Shown one piece after another: positions 24,247 through 33,385 of a stretch of 64,000 bases of DNA; positions within the stretch are counted from its first letter, which is position 1, and each line of letters starts with the position of its first letter. The notes under the pieces are model-generated. The model saw nothing but the letters and a program-made list of their open reading frames with translations, was not told the origin of the DNA and did not search any database. The position numbers were made by a program, and so were the translations under genes. The DNA lies in NCBI RefSeq assembly GCF_012935325.2, contig NZ_JABBYG020000008.1:1-64000 (forward strand). Reading direction: 5' to 3'. This stretch comes from Paenibacillus sp. PL91. Its GTDB lineage: Bacteria; Bacillota; Bacilli; Paenibacillales; Paenibacillaceae.

Positions 24247-24825
24247 ATGCCAGTTAATTTATCTAAGGGGCAAAAGGTTGATCTGACCAAATCGAACCCC
24301 GGTTTGTCCAAAATTGCGGTAGGCCTCGGCTGGGATGTCAATAAGTACGATGGCGGCAATGCGTTTGACCTGGATGCGACTGCATTTTGCTTGAATGCAT
24401 CTGGCAAAGTGAATAGCGAGAAGGAATTTATTTTTTACAATAATCGGTCGAATACGAATGGCTCCATTGTCTCCTCCGGCGATAACCGCAGCGGTGAAGG
24501 GGCGGGCGACGATGAAAGCATTAAGATAAACCTGTCTGCAGTGCCTGGTGATATTCAGAAGGTTGCCTTCTGCATTACGATCCATGATGCAGGGCAAAGA
24601 AACCAAAACTTCGGCCAAGTGGCCAATGCTTATGTTCGCGTCGTAAACGAGGAAACAGGCGAGGAACTGATCCGCTATGATCTAGGAGAGGATTTCTCTG
24701 TTGAAACAGCGGTCGTAGTAGGCGAACTCTATCGGTATAATAGCGAATGGAAATTTAGTGCAGTAGGCAGCGGTTATCAAAACGGATTAGAAGGGCTCTG
24801 CAGCGACTTTGGCGTTCAAACCTAG
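24247..24825 (+). CDS. TerD family protein (third)
   Basis: 192 aa from ATG 24247 behind GAGGAGG. It has GQKVDLTKSNPGLSKIAVGLGWDVNKYDGGNAFDLDAT. The acidic loop reads SGDNRSGEGAGDDE, with Ala replacing one Asp of GDGDDE, which may weaken one Ca2+ site. The C-terminus EWKFSAVGSGYQNGLEGLCSDFG is normal. It is 24 bases before the fourth copy. Confidence 0.93.
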   Translation: MPVNLSKGQKVDLTKSNPGLSKIAVGLGWDVNKYDGGNAFDLDATAFCLNASGKVNSEKEFIFYNNRSNTNGSIVSSGDNRSGEGAGDDESIKINLSAVPGDIQKVAFCITIHDAGQRNQNFGQVANAYVRVVNEETGEELIRYDLGEDFSVETAVVVGELYRYNSEWKFSAVGSGYQNGLEGLCSDFGVQT

Positions 24826-24849
24826 CCTACGTTAAGGAGGAGAAGAACG

Positions 24850-25428
24850 ATGTCCATCAATCTTTCCAAGGGACAGCGAATTGATCTTACCAAAACCAAT
24901 CCAGCACTTACGAAGGTTGTTCTTGGCCTAGGCTGGGATACGAATAAGTATACCGGCGGCGGTGAAATCGACCTGGACGCAAGTGCGTTTCTTCTACATC
25001 AGGATGGCAAAGCCAAGGATGAGAAGGATTTTGTTTTTTATAATGCCTTGATTGCTTATAACGGTGCGGTAGAGCATACAGGCGATAATCGTACGGGCGA
25101 GGGCGATGGAGACGACGAGCAAATCAAAATTGATTTTCTCAAGGTTCCCGCTCACATTCAGCGAATCGGGATTAGCGTTACGATCCATGATGCCGAGTCC
25201 AAGCATCAAAATTTCGGACAAGTCTCAAATGCATTCGTGCGTTTGGTCGACGAGACAACGGGAAGAGAAGTGCTTCGTTATGATCTTGGCGAAGATTTTT
25301 CTGTTGAAACGGCAATCGTATTTTGCGAGCTGTATCGTCATGGAGCGGATTGGAAGTTTCAAGCGGTTGGCTCCGGGTTCTCGGGCGGATTGGCTGCGCT
25401 TTGCCGCAACTACGGACTATCCGTGTAA
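24850..25428 (+). CDS. TerD family protein (fourth)
   Basis: 192 aa behind AAGGAGGAG. It has GQRIDLTKTNPALTKVVLGLGWDTNKYTGGGEIDLDAS, a full acidic loop HTGDNRTGEGDGDDE, and the closing WKFQAVGSGFSGGLAALCRNYG. The four TerD copies share the same core and differ mainly in loops, as expected for an old tandem expansion. It matches the Bacillus subtilis YceC-YceE arrangement. Confidence 0.93.
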   Translation: MSINLSKGQRIDLTKTNPALTKVVLGLGWDTNKYTGGGEIDLDASAFLLHQDGKAKDEKDFVFYNALIAYNGAVEHTGDNRTGEGDGDDEQIKIDFLKVPAHIQRIGISVTIHDAESKHQNFGQVSNAFVRLVDETTGREVLRYDLGEDFSVETAIVFCELYRHGADWKFQAVGSGFSGGLAALCRNYGLSV

Positions 25429-25504
25429 TTTATATGACGAATAGGGTGGCAGGGCAGGAGCGAATTTGTCACCCTTTTCTATTTTACCGAAGGGCGGTTT
25501 ACGC

Positions 25505-26785
25505 ATGGAGCTAGCATTAATGAAAGGCCAAAAAGCAGATATTACCAAAAACAACCCTGGTTTTCGAAATCTGCTTATAGGGATGGGCTGGAATAGCACA
25601 GCAGGTGTTGATGTTGATTTCTCAGCCTTTCTACTGCGCGCGAACGGGAAAACAGCTGGAGACCAGGATTTGATTTTTTATAGCAATCCGAAGGACGCTA
25701 GCGGCTCAATTGAGCTGATAGGCGACAACAAACGAAGCTTTGCAGGGAAAGTCGATAAGGAACAAGTGATGATACGGATCAACGATGTTCCACAAGCAAT
25801 TGAACGAATTTCCTTTACCTTAACGATCTATGATGGGGAAGCGAAAAGACAAAATTTTTCTAACGTGAATGATGCCTATATTCGGATTGTTGACGAAGGA
25901 ACAGGACGCGAAATATTGCGCTATGACCTTGGAAAAAATTTCTCTATCGAGACTGCAATTGTCGTAGGAGATTTATATAGATATAATGGCGAATGGAAGT
26001 TTAACGCCATTGGATCAGGCTATTCTGGCGGGCTTGCTGCGCTTTGCAATAGCTTTGGCATTGAAGTGAAGGCCGATGCGCCAGCTCCGAGTACGCCGCC
26101 AGCACCTGTGAATCCGCCCATTATTTCGGCTAAACCGCCTGTACCTCCTGCACCCGTTTTACCTGAACAAAAAACAGCTCCAGTAAACCTAAGCAAGATT
26201 TCGCTCACCAAACGCGGAGATGTCATCAATTTGCAAAAAGGTGCCGGCTCGCTCGGTGAAATCGTCATTAATTTGAATTGGAACCAAAAGAAAGCATCAA
26301 CTGGATTTTTTGGCCGGTCAAGCGGTGTTGATCTGGACGTGGGCTGCCTGTTTGAATTGAAGGACGGGCTGAAGGGAACGGTACAAGCATTAGGCAATAG
26401 GTTCGGTGATTTCGCGAGGGAGCCGTACATTTCTTTGGATGGCGATGATCGGACGGGTTCCATTTCAACGGGCGAGAATCTTAGAATCAATGGCAATAAG
26501 GTTGCTGAAATAAAGAGAATCGTCATTTATGCCTATATCTATGAAGGAGCGACTAACTGGGCTGAGGCAGCAGGTATCGTAACGATCTCGCAGACAGGCG
26601 GACCGGATATCGAGGTGCGCATGGACGAGCATAACAATCGCAAGGGCATGTGCGCGATCGCAATGATTGAGAACGTGAACGATCAAACCTTCAGCATTCA
26701 GCGGCTCGTGCAGTACTTCTCAGGGCATAAGGAGCTTGACGAGGCTTATGGATGGGGTCTCAGATGGGTTCAAGGAAGCAAATAA
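25505..26785 (+). CDS. TerD-TerA fusion protein
   Basis: 426 aa from ATG 25505. Residues 1 to about 190 are a TerD domain (GQKADITKNNPGFRNLLIGMGWN) in which the acidic Ca2+ loop is lost: where the others have GEGDGDDE this one reads FAGKVDKE. A proline-rich linker (about 198-232) leads to a TerA-type domain (about 238-426) with GVDLDVGCLFEL, SLDGDDRTG, IYEGATNWAEA and a final GHKELDEAYGWGLRWVQG. The domain order matches TerA proteins, which are structural partners of TerD in the membrane-linked complex. It is 24 bases before TerC. Confidence 0.92.
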   Translation: MELALMKGQKADITKNNPGFRNLLIGMGWNSTAGVDVDFSAFLLRANGKTAGDQDLIFYSNPKDASGSIELIGDNKRSFAGKVDKEQVMIRINDVPQAIERISFTLTIYDGEAKRQNFSNVNDAYIRIVDEGTGREILRYDLGKNFSIETAIVVGDLYRYNGEWKFNAIGSGYSGGLAALCNSFGIEVKADAPAPSTPPAPVNPPIISAKPPVPPAPVLPEQKTAPVNLSKISLTKRGDVINLQKGAGSLGEIVINLNWNQKKASTGFFGRSSGVDLDVGCLFELKDGLKGTVQALGNRFGDFAREPYISLDGDDRTGSISTGENLRINGNKVAEIKRIVIYAYIYEGATNWAEAAGIVTISQTGGPDIEVRMDEHNNRKGMCAIAMIENVNDQTFSIQRLVQYFSGHKELDEAYGWGLRWVQGSK

Positions 26786-26809
26786 AGCAATATTCGGAGG
26801 TATTTACAG

Positions 26810-27601
26810 ATGGTTGATTTTTTTCAGAGCGTAATAGCGAATTTCGGGAGTTTCTTTCATTGGGACAACCTGTCGCAAGTTTTAACCAATCCTACCAACT
26901 GGGGGATTATCGCGACACTCGTAATATTGGAAGGCTTGCTTTCGGCAGATAATGCGCTTGTTTTAGCGGTTATGGTTAAGCATCTACCGAAGGACCAGCA
27001 GAAGAAAGCTTTGTTTTACGGTATTATTGGAGCCTATATATTCCGGTTTATTGCAATCGGAGTGGGCGTCTACCTCGTACAAATTACATGGATTAAAGTC
27101 GCAGGCGGCTTGTATCTGTTATGGATTGCGCTGAGCAACCTGTTCCATCTGGAATTCAAGCTTGCTCGTGTTGGCAACATTCCGTTAATTCCATACATCG
27201 GCAAGAAGGGCGATGGCGAAGAAGCAGAGGTTCAAAATAAAGGCTACGGCTTCTGGCGTACGGTTCTTGCCGTTGAAATTATGGATATCGCGTTTAGTAT
27301 CGACAGCGTTCTAGCCGCATTCGGCGTGAGCGAAGAGGTATGGGTTCTATTCTTGGGCGGTATTCTCGGCGTACTTATGATGCGCGGCGTTGCTCAGGTG
27401 TTCCTAAAACTGATCGAGAAGTTTCCCGAGCTTGAGAAAGCAGCCTTTATTCTGATCATCTTGATCGCTGCGAAAATGATCGGCGGAGCGTATGGCCTGC
27501 ATGTGCCGCATACCTTGTTCTTCGGCTTAATTATAGCCGTATTTGGAGGCACGCTTATCTATAGTGCAGTACGCAACAAAAAAGATTCAAAAGCCGTCTA
27601 G
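26810..27601 (+). CDS. TerC family integral membrane protein
   Basis: 263 aa with about seven hydrophobic segments. Conserved acidic residues in membrane segments are visible: EGLLSADNALVLAVM at about 40-55 and EIMDIAFSIDSVLAAFG at about 160-177, the two halves of the metal-conducting path seen in the family. TerC/YceF/YkoY proteins export Mn2+ or assist metal loading of exported proteins. In Ter clusters TerC forms the membrane core for TerB and TerD. The start follows CGGAGGT. A strong terminator follows. Confidence 0.94.
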   Translation: MVDFFQSVIANFGSFFHWDNLSQVLTNPTNWGIIATLVILEGLLSADNALVLAVMVKHLPKDQQKKALFYGIIGAYIFRFIAIGVGVYLVQITWIKVAGGLYLLWIALSNLFHLEFKLARVGNIPLIPYIGKKGDGEEAEVQNKGYGFWRTVLAVEIMDIAFSIDSVLAAFGVSEEVWVLFLGGILGVLMMRGVAQVFLKLIEKFPELEKAAFILIILIAAKMIGGAYGLHVPHTLFFGLIIAVFGGTLIYSAVRNKKDSKAV

Positions 27602-27624
27602 ATCGTCACATACAAAGATTGTTG

Positions 27625-27660
27625 AAAATATCCCTCATTGGATCGCGAGGGATATTTTTT
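27625..27660 (+). terminator. Terminator after TerC gene
   Basis: AAAATATCCCTC pairs with GAGGGATATTTT around a 10-base loop, with further T. It separates the TerD/TerC part from the biosynthetic part. Confidence 0.85.
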
Positions 27661-27700
27661 ACTCTCAGCTTGGTTCCACAAACTTTTAGGAGGGATAACT

Positions 27701-28906
27701 TTGAGGTATTTTAACTATCTTACCAATGAAGAAGAGCAAAATTTCTTTTACTCCCTTCCGACTCAGTTCAATAATGATTCTGACAAAGAAATTATTGCTC
27801 ACGCGATTGGTGCTGCGCTGTATATGCCGGCAACCAAGGATAATATAGCAGACGATTTGGTAGCCGTAAAACACGAAGGACTTGTGTCTATGGTGATAGA
27901 CCTTGAAGATGCAGTAGGAGATAATCAGCTGGAGCATGCAGAAGAGACTCTGAAAGCAACACTACTTAAAATTGGTCGATATATTTCGATAGGTTTATTG
28001 CGAGCCGACCATATTCCACTTATCTTCATAAGGGTGCGGTCCGTGGATCAGCTTAAGCGGCTGCTCTCGTTTTTTGGAGAAGAGATCGAATATGTTACGG
28101 GCATTGTGTTTCCAAAATTCAATATGAAAACCGGCGGCGAGTATTTAAGGCTCCTTGCGGAATACAACAAGCGTAAAATGCCATATAGCAACGTGCTGTA
28201 CGGCATGCCTATATTGGAGAGCTCAGACGTGATTTACCGTGAGAAGCGCGTCGAGACGCTGCTTGGCATTTCGGAGCTGCTGAATGAGTATAAGGAATAT
28301 GTGCTTAATGTGCGGATCGGCGCAACGGATTTTTCGAGTCTCTTTGGGCTACGTAGAAGTCCGGACCATACGATCTACGATATTGGCGTCATACGAGATT
28401 GCATAGCGGATATCGTCAACGTATTTGGCAGGATGGACAACCATTATGTCATCTCCGGGCCTGTGTGGGAATATTTCAAGAGCGATCGCGTATTCAAGCC
28501 GCAGCTCAGGCAGACGCCATTTGAGGAGAGCATGGGGCGTCATGGACGGATTTTGCGCATGGATTATATTAATAGATATGTAGACGGGCTCATTCGTGAA
28601 GTAGCGATGGACAAGGAAAACGGCATTATCGGCAAAACGATTATTCATCCTACCCACATCAGGCCGGTACAAGCGATGTTTGTCGTTACGCATGAGGAAT
28701 ATATGGACGCCCTGCACATTATGGAAAACAGTCAAGGCGATTATGGCGTTATGAAGAGCCGCTACTCGAACAAAATGAATGAATTTAAGCCGCATATGAC
28801 TTGGGCCAAACGGATTATGATTAGATCGAACATATATGGGGTGCTAAATGAAAACCAAAATTTCACCTGCTTACTCGCAGAAGAACGGGAATCAGCAATC
28901 GTTTAA
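27701..28906 (+). CDS. HpcH/HpaI (CitE-like) lyase family protein of Ter cluster
   Basis: 401 aa from TTG 27701, seven bases after TAGGAGGG. Features of the CitE/HpcH TIM-barrel fold are present: VSMVIDLEDAVGD (about residues 67-79), IPLIFIRVRS, GIVFPKFN, MPILES, and VLNVRIGATDFSSLFGLRR. Acidic residues Glu and Asp in the first of these are the usual Mg2+ ligands. The family breaks or forms C-C bonds on acyl or keto-acid substrates. In the published Ter biosynthetic module this protein accompanies PRTase, HAD and ATP-grasp partners; its substrate is unknown. The next gene overlaps it by 59 bases. Confidence 0.88.
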   Translation: MRYFNYLTNEEEQNFFYSLPTQFNNDSDKEIIAHAIGAALYMPATKDNIADDLVAVKHEGLVSMVIDLEDAVGDNQLEHAEETLKATLLKIGRYISIGLLRADHIPLIFIRVRSVDQLKRLLSFFGEEIEYVTGIVFPKFNMKTGGEYLRLLAEYNKRKMPYSNVLYGMPILESSDVIYREKRVETLLGISELLNEYKEYVLNVRIGATDFSSLFGLRRSPDHTIYDIGVIRDCIADIVNVFGRMDNHYVISGPVWEYFKSDRVFKPQLRQTPFEESMGRHGRILRMDYINRYVDGLIREVAMDKENGIIGKTIIHPTHIRPVQAMFVVTHEEYMDALHIMENSQGDYGVMKSRYSNKMNEFKPHMTWAKRIMIRSNIYGVLNENQNFTCLLAEERESAIV

Positions 28907-31331
28907 TATTATCGGAGATTTAGAGGTTACGATTGAGGTTACGAGCAATACCTTTCATATTCCGCTAGAGCAGTTATTTCAAATGGCAGCCCGCATTAAC
29001 AAAAAACGAAGCTTTTTATTCGTAAGCAAAGTACTTGGCAAGCATATTCCGGTCCGTCCTCATGTCTCCTTGCTATCAGGTGCTGCGCTTGGACTGCTGT
29101 ATCAGCAGTTCAGAGGAAAGCCGCTTCCAATTAAGATCGAACGGCTGCTGCACGCCTTTGAGGCGCCTGAATCGGCCGATGAAATCTATAATTGGATGAA
29201 GAGCAATAAGATGGCTGTTGACGAGAAAACACTGTTCATCGGTTTCGCGGAAACGGCCACGGGGCTTGGGCACAGCATGTTCGATATGTTTGGCGGCGAT
29301 GCCAGCTTCTTGCATACGACAAGGGAAAGTATTGGCTATAAGACCTCCTGCATCGATTTTGAGGAAGAGCATTCCCATGCCACTACGCATCGCTGCTATG
29401 CGAGCGACCCCGCTATCTTCGGACAAGCTGAAACGATCATTCTAGTCGACGATGAGATGACGACAGGCAAGACTGCAATCAATATTATTCATGATTTACA
29501 CGCTAGGTACGGGAAGAAAAATTATATCGTTGCAAGTCTGCTGGACTGGCGTTCAAATGAAGATATTGAGCGATTCAGCGAGCTTGAACGGGAGCTTGGC
29601 GTAAGTGTGGACTGCTTATCGCTCGTGTCCGGACAAATCGCAGTAAAGGGCGAGCCCATTGAGAGCACCGGCCATGTAGACGAGCAGCATGAGCATGGGG
29701 CAGAGCCGATTATCGACTTCTTGTATGTGAACAGCCATTTCGCCAGCCTTCCTGTCTCTAAGGGGGAGGTTGCCTACCTGAAGCATACGGGCCGCTTTGG
29801 CCTGACGGCGGAGGATAGTCATGCACTGGACATGGAAGTTGACCAGGCTGCTGCTTTCCTGCGAGAGCGCCGAGCAGGCGGCAGGACGCTATGTATGGGT
29901 ACCGGAGAATTTATGTACATTCCGATGCGGGTAGCCGCTAAGCTTGGGGAGGATGTCTGGTACCAATCCAGTACACGCAGTCCGATTCATCCGAATACGA
30001 ACCCTCATTATGCCGTTCGCTCCGCGTACCGATTCGTTTCCCCTGAGCAGGCCGATGTCATGAACTTTATGTACAACATCCCGCAAGGTCATTATAACGA
30101 GATGTTTCTATTTATGGAGCGTGAGGCAGCTGCTGCCCAGTTGGAGGAGCTTAAGCAGGTTCTGCTCTCCCTAGGGATTCCACATGTTCATATCGTTTAC
30201 TTTAGCTCCAAAAAAATAGCCGATCCTGCTCCTATGGGCAGCTATAAACAGGAGGATGTTATCTTTCTGCTTAAGGATCTTAGCGACATTTCATTAGAGC
30301 AGCGAACGGAGGTACGGGAAGCGGCCATGCAAACGGGCGGCCATTACTCGGAGAGCCTCGCTATTGAGTATCAGCCTACCGCCGAATACATTCAATTATT
30401 CCAGGACACGCTCGACGATTCTGCTGTCCGAATTGCGAGAGCGGTCGGAACGGTATCCGAAATGATTATCCAGAAAAACGGATTTGACGTTGTCCTCGCT
30501 TCCTTGGCAAGAGGCGGTACGCCAATCGGTGTCTTGATCAAACGATATATAAAGCAAATATATGGAGTCGAGCTTCCGCACTACAGTCTTTCGATTATTA
30601 GGGGCAAAGGCATTGACGAGAATGCTTTGCTCTACATGAATCAGAAACATCCTGATAAACGGGTGCAATTTGTGGACGGCTGGACAGGGAAGGGCGCTAT
30701 TCGCAAGGTGCTGATGGCTGCATGCTCCCTCATGAAGCAAAAGCATGGCCTTGAGCTGAATGACGAGCTTGCAGTGCTGGCAGATCCGGGCTATTGCGCG
30801 GGCACGTTCGGTACGCGAGAGGATTTCCTTATTCCGAGCGCTTGCCTCAATTCGACCGTGTCGGGTCTTATAAGCCGAACGGTGCTGCGCAGCGATCTCA
30901 TCGGGCCGGATGACTTTCACGGCGCCAAATATTATAAGCAATGGAAAGACGCAGACCTGACGAGCGTATTCGTGGACACGATCTCTGCTCATTTCAACCA
31001 GACCGCTGCGAGCTCAAAAGCAGAGGCGCTTCATATGCAGGCGAATCCCGCACAAAATGATAGTACTTGGCAGGGTCTAAAAGATATTGCGCATATCCAG
31101 AGCGATTTCGGCATTACGGACATCAATCTTATAAAACCCGGTGTAGGCGAGACAACCCGCGTTCTCCTGCGTAGAGTGCCGTGGAAAATTCTTGTCGACC
31201 GGCTTGATAATGCCAATTTGAAGCATATTCTCCTGCTTGCGAAGGACCGCGGCGTTCCCGTCGAGGAATATCCGAATATGACCTATTCTTGCTGTGGTAT
31301 CATTAAGTCGATAAAGGGGGAATCGGAATGA
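28848..31331 (+). CDS. PRTase-TRSP-StiP fusion protein of Ter cluster
   Basis: 827 aa. Residues 1 to about 290 are a phosphoribosyltransferase-like domain whose PRPP loop reads ILVDDEMTTGKTA at about 198-210. A TRSP domain follows with its namesake motif in YQSSTRSPIH near 375. From about 490 the protein is like the StiP/PF11202 group, a second PRTase-like fold (VVLASLARGGTPIGVLIKRY near 550, YSLSIIRGKGID). StiP is annotated as a cysteine protease in some genomes, but the sequence suggests a PRTase fold. Many genomes keep the two halves as separate genes. The start follows GGGGTG inside the upstream gene, so the two are translationally linked. Confidence 0.85.
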   Translation: MKTKISPAYSQKNGNQQSFNIIGDLEVTIEVTSNTFHIPLEQLFQMAARINKKRSFLFVSKVLGKHIPVRPHVSLLSGAALGLLYQQFRGKPLPIKIERLLHAFEAPESADEIYNWMKSNKMAVDEKTLFIGFAETATGLGHSMFDMFGGDASFLHTTRESIGYKTSCIDFEEEHSHATTHRCYASDPAIFGQAETIILVDDEMTTGKTAINIIHDLHARYGKKNYIVASLLDWRSNEDIERFSELERELGVSVDCLSLVSGQIAVKGEPIESTGHVDEQHEHGAEPIIDFLYVNSHFASLPVSKGEVAYLKHTGRFGLTAEDSHALDMEVDQAAAFLRERRAGGRTLCMGTGEFMYIPMRVAAKLGEDVWYQSSTRSPIHPNTNPHYAVRSAYRFVSPEQADVMNFMYNIPQGHYNEMFLFMEREAAAAQLEELKQVLLSLGIPHVHIVYFSSKKIADPAPMGSYKQEDVIFLLKDLSDISLEQRTEVREAAMQTGGHYSESLAIEYQPTAEYIQLFQDTLDDSAVRIARAVGTVSEMIIQKNGFDVVLASLARGGTPIGVLIKRYIKQIYGVELPHYSLSIIRGKGIDENALLYMNQKHPDKRVQFVDGWTGKGAIRKVLMAACSLMKQKHGLELNDELAVLADPGYCAGTFGTREDFLIPSACLNSTVSGLISRTVLRSDLIGPDDFHGAKYYKQWKDADLTSVFVDTISAHFNQTAASSKAEALHMQANPAQNDSTWQGLKDIAHIQSDFGITDINLIKPGVGETTRVLLRRVPWKILVDRLDNANLKHILLLAKDRGVPVEEYPNMTYSCCGIIKSIKGESE

Positions 31332-32125
31332 TTTTTGCAAGCGATTTGGATCAAACGTTGATTTTTTCGGCGAGGTCGAAGGGCGAGGTAGAGATCGAAG
31401 AGATGGTTCCCGTTGAGCTGTACGAGGGCAGATATATCTCTTATATGACTAAGCCTGCCATAGAGAAGCTGCAGCAGCTAGCGGACATCGCCCGATTCGT
31501 TCCCGTGACGACACGGATACCCGATCAATTCAACCGCATATTCGGTATCAAGGAGTCATTCAGACCTGAATACGTCATCGTAAGCAACGGCGGCACTATT
31601 CTCGTGAATGGACAGATCGATCAGGATTGGCAGACATTCGTTCGGGCTGCCGTTAAGCAGCATTGCGCCGAGCATACGGAAATATCAAGCTTGTTTGCGA
31701 AGATCGCATCCTCGCATTGGGTGAAATCGAATGACCTGTGCGATGATCTGTTTTATTCGATCGTTGTCGAGAGGGATCAGCTGCCGCATGAGCCGCTTGA
31801 GGAGCTGAAGTCGCAGCTTGCGCCGCTCGGCTGGAGCTATTCGCTTCAAGGACGGAAAATTTATTTGGTTCCAGAGAAAGTAAGCAAAGGTGCAGCCATT
31901 CAATATGTGAAGGAGAAGCTTGCCTCTTCGTTCGTATACGCGGCGGGAGACAGCCTGCTGGATGAAAGTCTGCTGCTTGCAGCTGATTATGCGATTTCGC
32001 CGTCACATGGCGAGTTAAGCCGGTTTTATGATGCGCATCCGCATATTCAATTTACGGAAGCCAAAGGTGCGCTTGCTTCAGAGGAGCTGCTCGATACCAT
32101 CTTAAAGCATGCACGGATATCATGA
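31328..32125 (+). CDS. HAD family hydrolase of Ter cluster
   Basis: 265 aa. The nucleophile motif I is FASDLDQTLIF (residues about 3-13, the Asp-x-Asp-x-Thr of haloacid dehalogenase phosphatases). Motif II is VPVTTR, the conserved lysine lies around the VSKGAAIQYVKEKL segment, and motif IV is AAGDSLLDESLLL with the acidic pair. It has a C2-type cap like Cof and sugar phosphatases. The start overlaps the previous stop by four bases (ATGA). It probably removes phosphate from a phosphoribosyl or nucleoside-like intermediate made by the neighbours. Confidence 0.9.
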   Translation: MIFASDLDQTLIFSARSKGEVEIEEMVPVELYEGRYISYMTKPAIEKLQQLADIARFVPVTTRIPDQFNRIFGIKESFRPEYVIVSNGGTILVNGQIDQDWQTFVRAAVKQHCAEHTEISSLFAKIASSHWVKSNDLCDDLFYSIVVERDQLPHEPLEELKSQLAPLGWSYSLQGRKIYLVPEKVSKGAAIQYVKEKLASSFVYAAGDSLLDESLLLAADYAISPSHGELSRFYDAHPHIQFTEAKGALASEELLDTILKHARIS

Positions 32126-32173
32126 ACGCTCTAGCCTCACCACTCTTAATGACATGGAAGAAGGTATATAGAC

Positions 32174-33190
32174 ATGACACGCGTTTATATGAATCGTTGG
32201 TTTTCGGTAGCGTACCATTACATTAATATGATTCGAAATAATCCAGAGGGCGAGCCGTTTGAGTTTTTTGGCACGCATCCTGACACTAACCATATGTCGC
32301 TGCTGGCATCCGATCATATCGGTGAGGAGCCGGCGGTCTTTGGCCTTGAGTACGTTCAGTTCTGTGTGGAATTCTGCAAAAAAAATCAAATCGATATTTT
32401 CATTCCTCGCCTGCATATGGAGGAAATCTCGCGATACGTGCATCTGTTTGACCAGATTGGCACCAAGGTGATGGTGTGCCGCGATATCGAGCTGCTGGAT
32501 TCGATGATCGAGAAGGATAAATTTTATGAAGCACTGCAGGGTAAAGAGCTGGTTACGATTCCCGAATACCGCGTAGTCAATACGGCAGAGCAGTTTAAGC
32601 TTGCTTATGAGGAGCTATCGGCAGCCGGTCATAAGGTGTGCTTTAAGCCAACGAAGTCGGAGGGCGGAATGGGCTTTCGGATTATCGACAATGAGCGAGA
32701 CCCGCTCCGTGATCTATATGGTTATGTAACTTTGTCCACTACGTTCGAACAAGCCTATGAAACGTTGTCCTTAACGGATCGCTTCGACAATCTGATGGTG
32801 ATGGAGCTGCTGGACGGTACAGAATACAGCATCGATTGCGTGGCGAGCGCCGAGGGTGAATTAATTACGGCAATTCCTCGCCGCAAATCGACGGGAAGAA
32901 CCTATTTGCTGGAGGATACACCGGAGCTGATGGATATTGCCCATCGCATTGCGACGTCGCTGCGTATTCCTTATGCTTTTAACATCCAAGTTCGCTATAA
33001 TAATGGTGTCCCCAAATTGCTTGAGATAAATCCGCGTATGTCTGGCGGTCTTTATATTACATGCCTCTCGGGCGTGAACATGCCTTACCTTGCTGTGCAA
33101 GCGCTTCTAGGCAAAAAAATTGAACCGCCTAACCCGCAGTTCGGTATACAGGCGGGCTACGTTGAGCAGCCGCTCATTATGAAGCAATAA
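32174..33190 (+). CDS. ATP-grasp family protein of Ter cluster
   Basis: 338 aa. N-terminal pre-ATP-grasp part (about 1-100, IDIFIPRLHMEEISRY). The central ATP-binding part has KVCFKPTKSEGGMGFRII with the Lys and Gly-rich loop (about 150-170), and the Mg2+ and catalytic region MVMELLDGTEYSIDCVAS and PKLLEINPRMSGGLY (about 282-296) has the expected Glu-x-Asn-x-Arg. The fold forms acyl-phosphates and amide bonds, so it may attach an amino acid or amine to the metabolite. A terminator follows within five bases. It is 48 bases after the HAD gene. Confidence 0.9.
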   Translation: MTRVYMNRWFSVAYHYINMIRNNPEGEPFEFFGTHPDTNHMSLLASDHIGEEPAVFGLEYVQFCVEFCKKNQIDIFIPRLHMEEISRYVHLFDQIGTKVMVCRDIELLDSMIEKDKFYEALQGKELVTIPEYRVVNTAEQFKLAYEELSAAGHKVCFKPTKSEGGMGFRIIDNERDPLRDLYGYVTLSTTFEQAYETLSLTDRFDNLMVMELLDGTEYSIDCVASAEGELITAIPRRKSTGRTYLLEDTPELMDIAHRIATSLRIPYAFNIQVRYNNGVPKLLEINPRMSGGLYITCLSGVNMPYLAVQALLGKKIEPPNPQFGIQAGYVEQPLIMKQ

Positions 33191-33193
33191 ACA

Positions 33194-33221
33194 AGAAGGG
33201 GACGAGAGTTCCCTTTTTTTT
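33194..33221 (+). terminator. Terminator after ATP-grasp gene
   Basis: AAGGGGAC pairs with GTTCCCTT around GAGA, followed by eight T. Confidence 0.88.
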
Positions 33222-33297
33222 ATAAGAGCCTATTGGCTATACGAGCTTTTGGCGCCTAGCGTGTTGCCGGACGCCTCGCGCAAGTATTTTTAAAAAA

Positions 33298-33327
33298 TTG
33301 ACTTACCTGTACCAAAAACGAGATAAT
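33298..33327 (+). promoter_or_regulatory. Promoter of xpaC/telA-like operon
   Basis: TTGACT at 33298-33303, 18-base spacer, GATAAT at 33322-33327, 58 bases before the start codon. Confidence 0.75.
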
Positions 33328-33385
33328 TGAAGATAATGACGGATATAGACATTAGGATAAGCAAGCTTAAATTGGAGGTGCAGCA

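Noticed and set aside
27625..27660. Riboswitch (yybP-ykoY type) before the lyase gene
   Set aside because: The structure is a single simple hairpin with a T tail, and none of the conserved manganese-riboswitch sequence is present.
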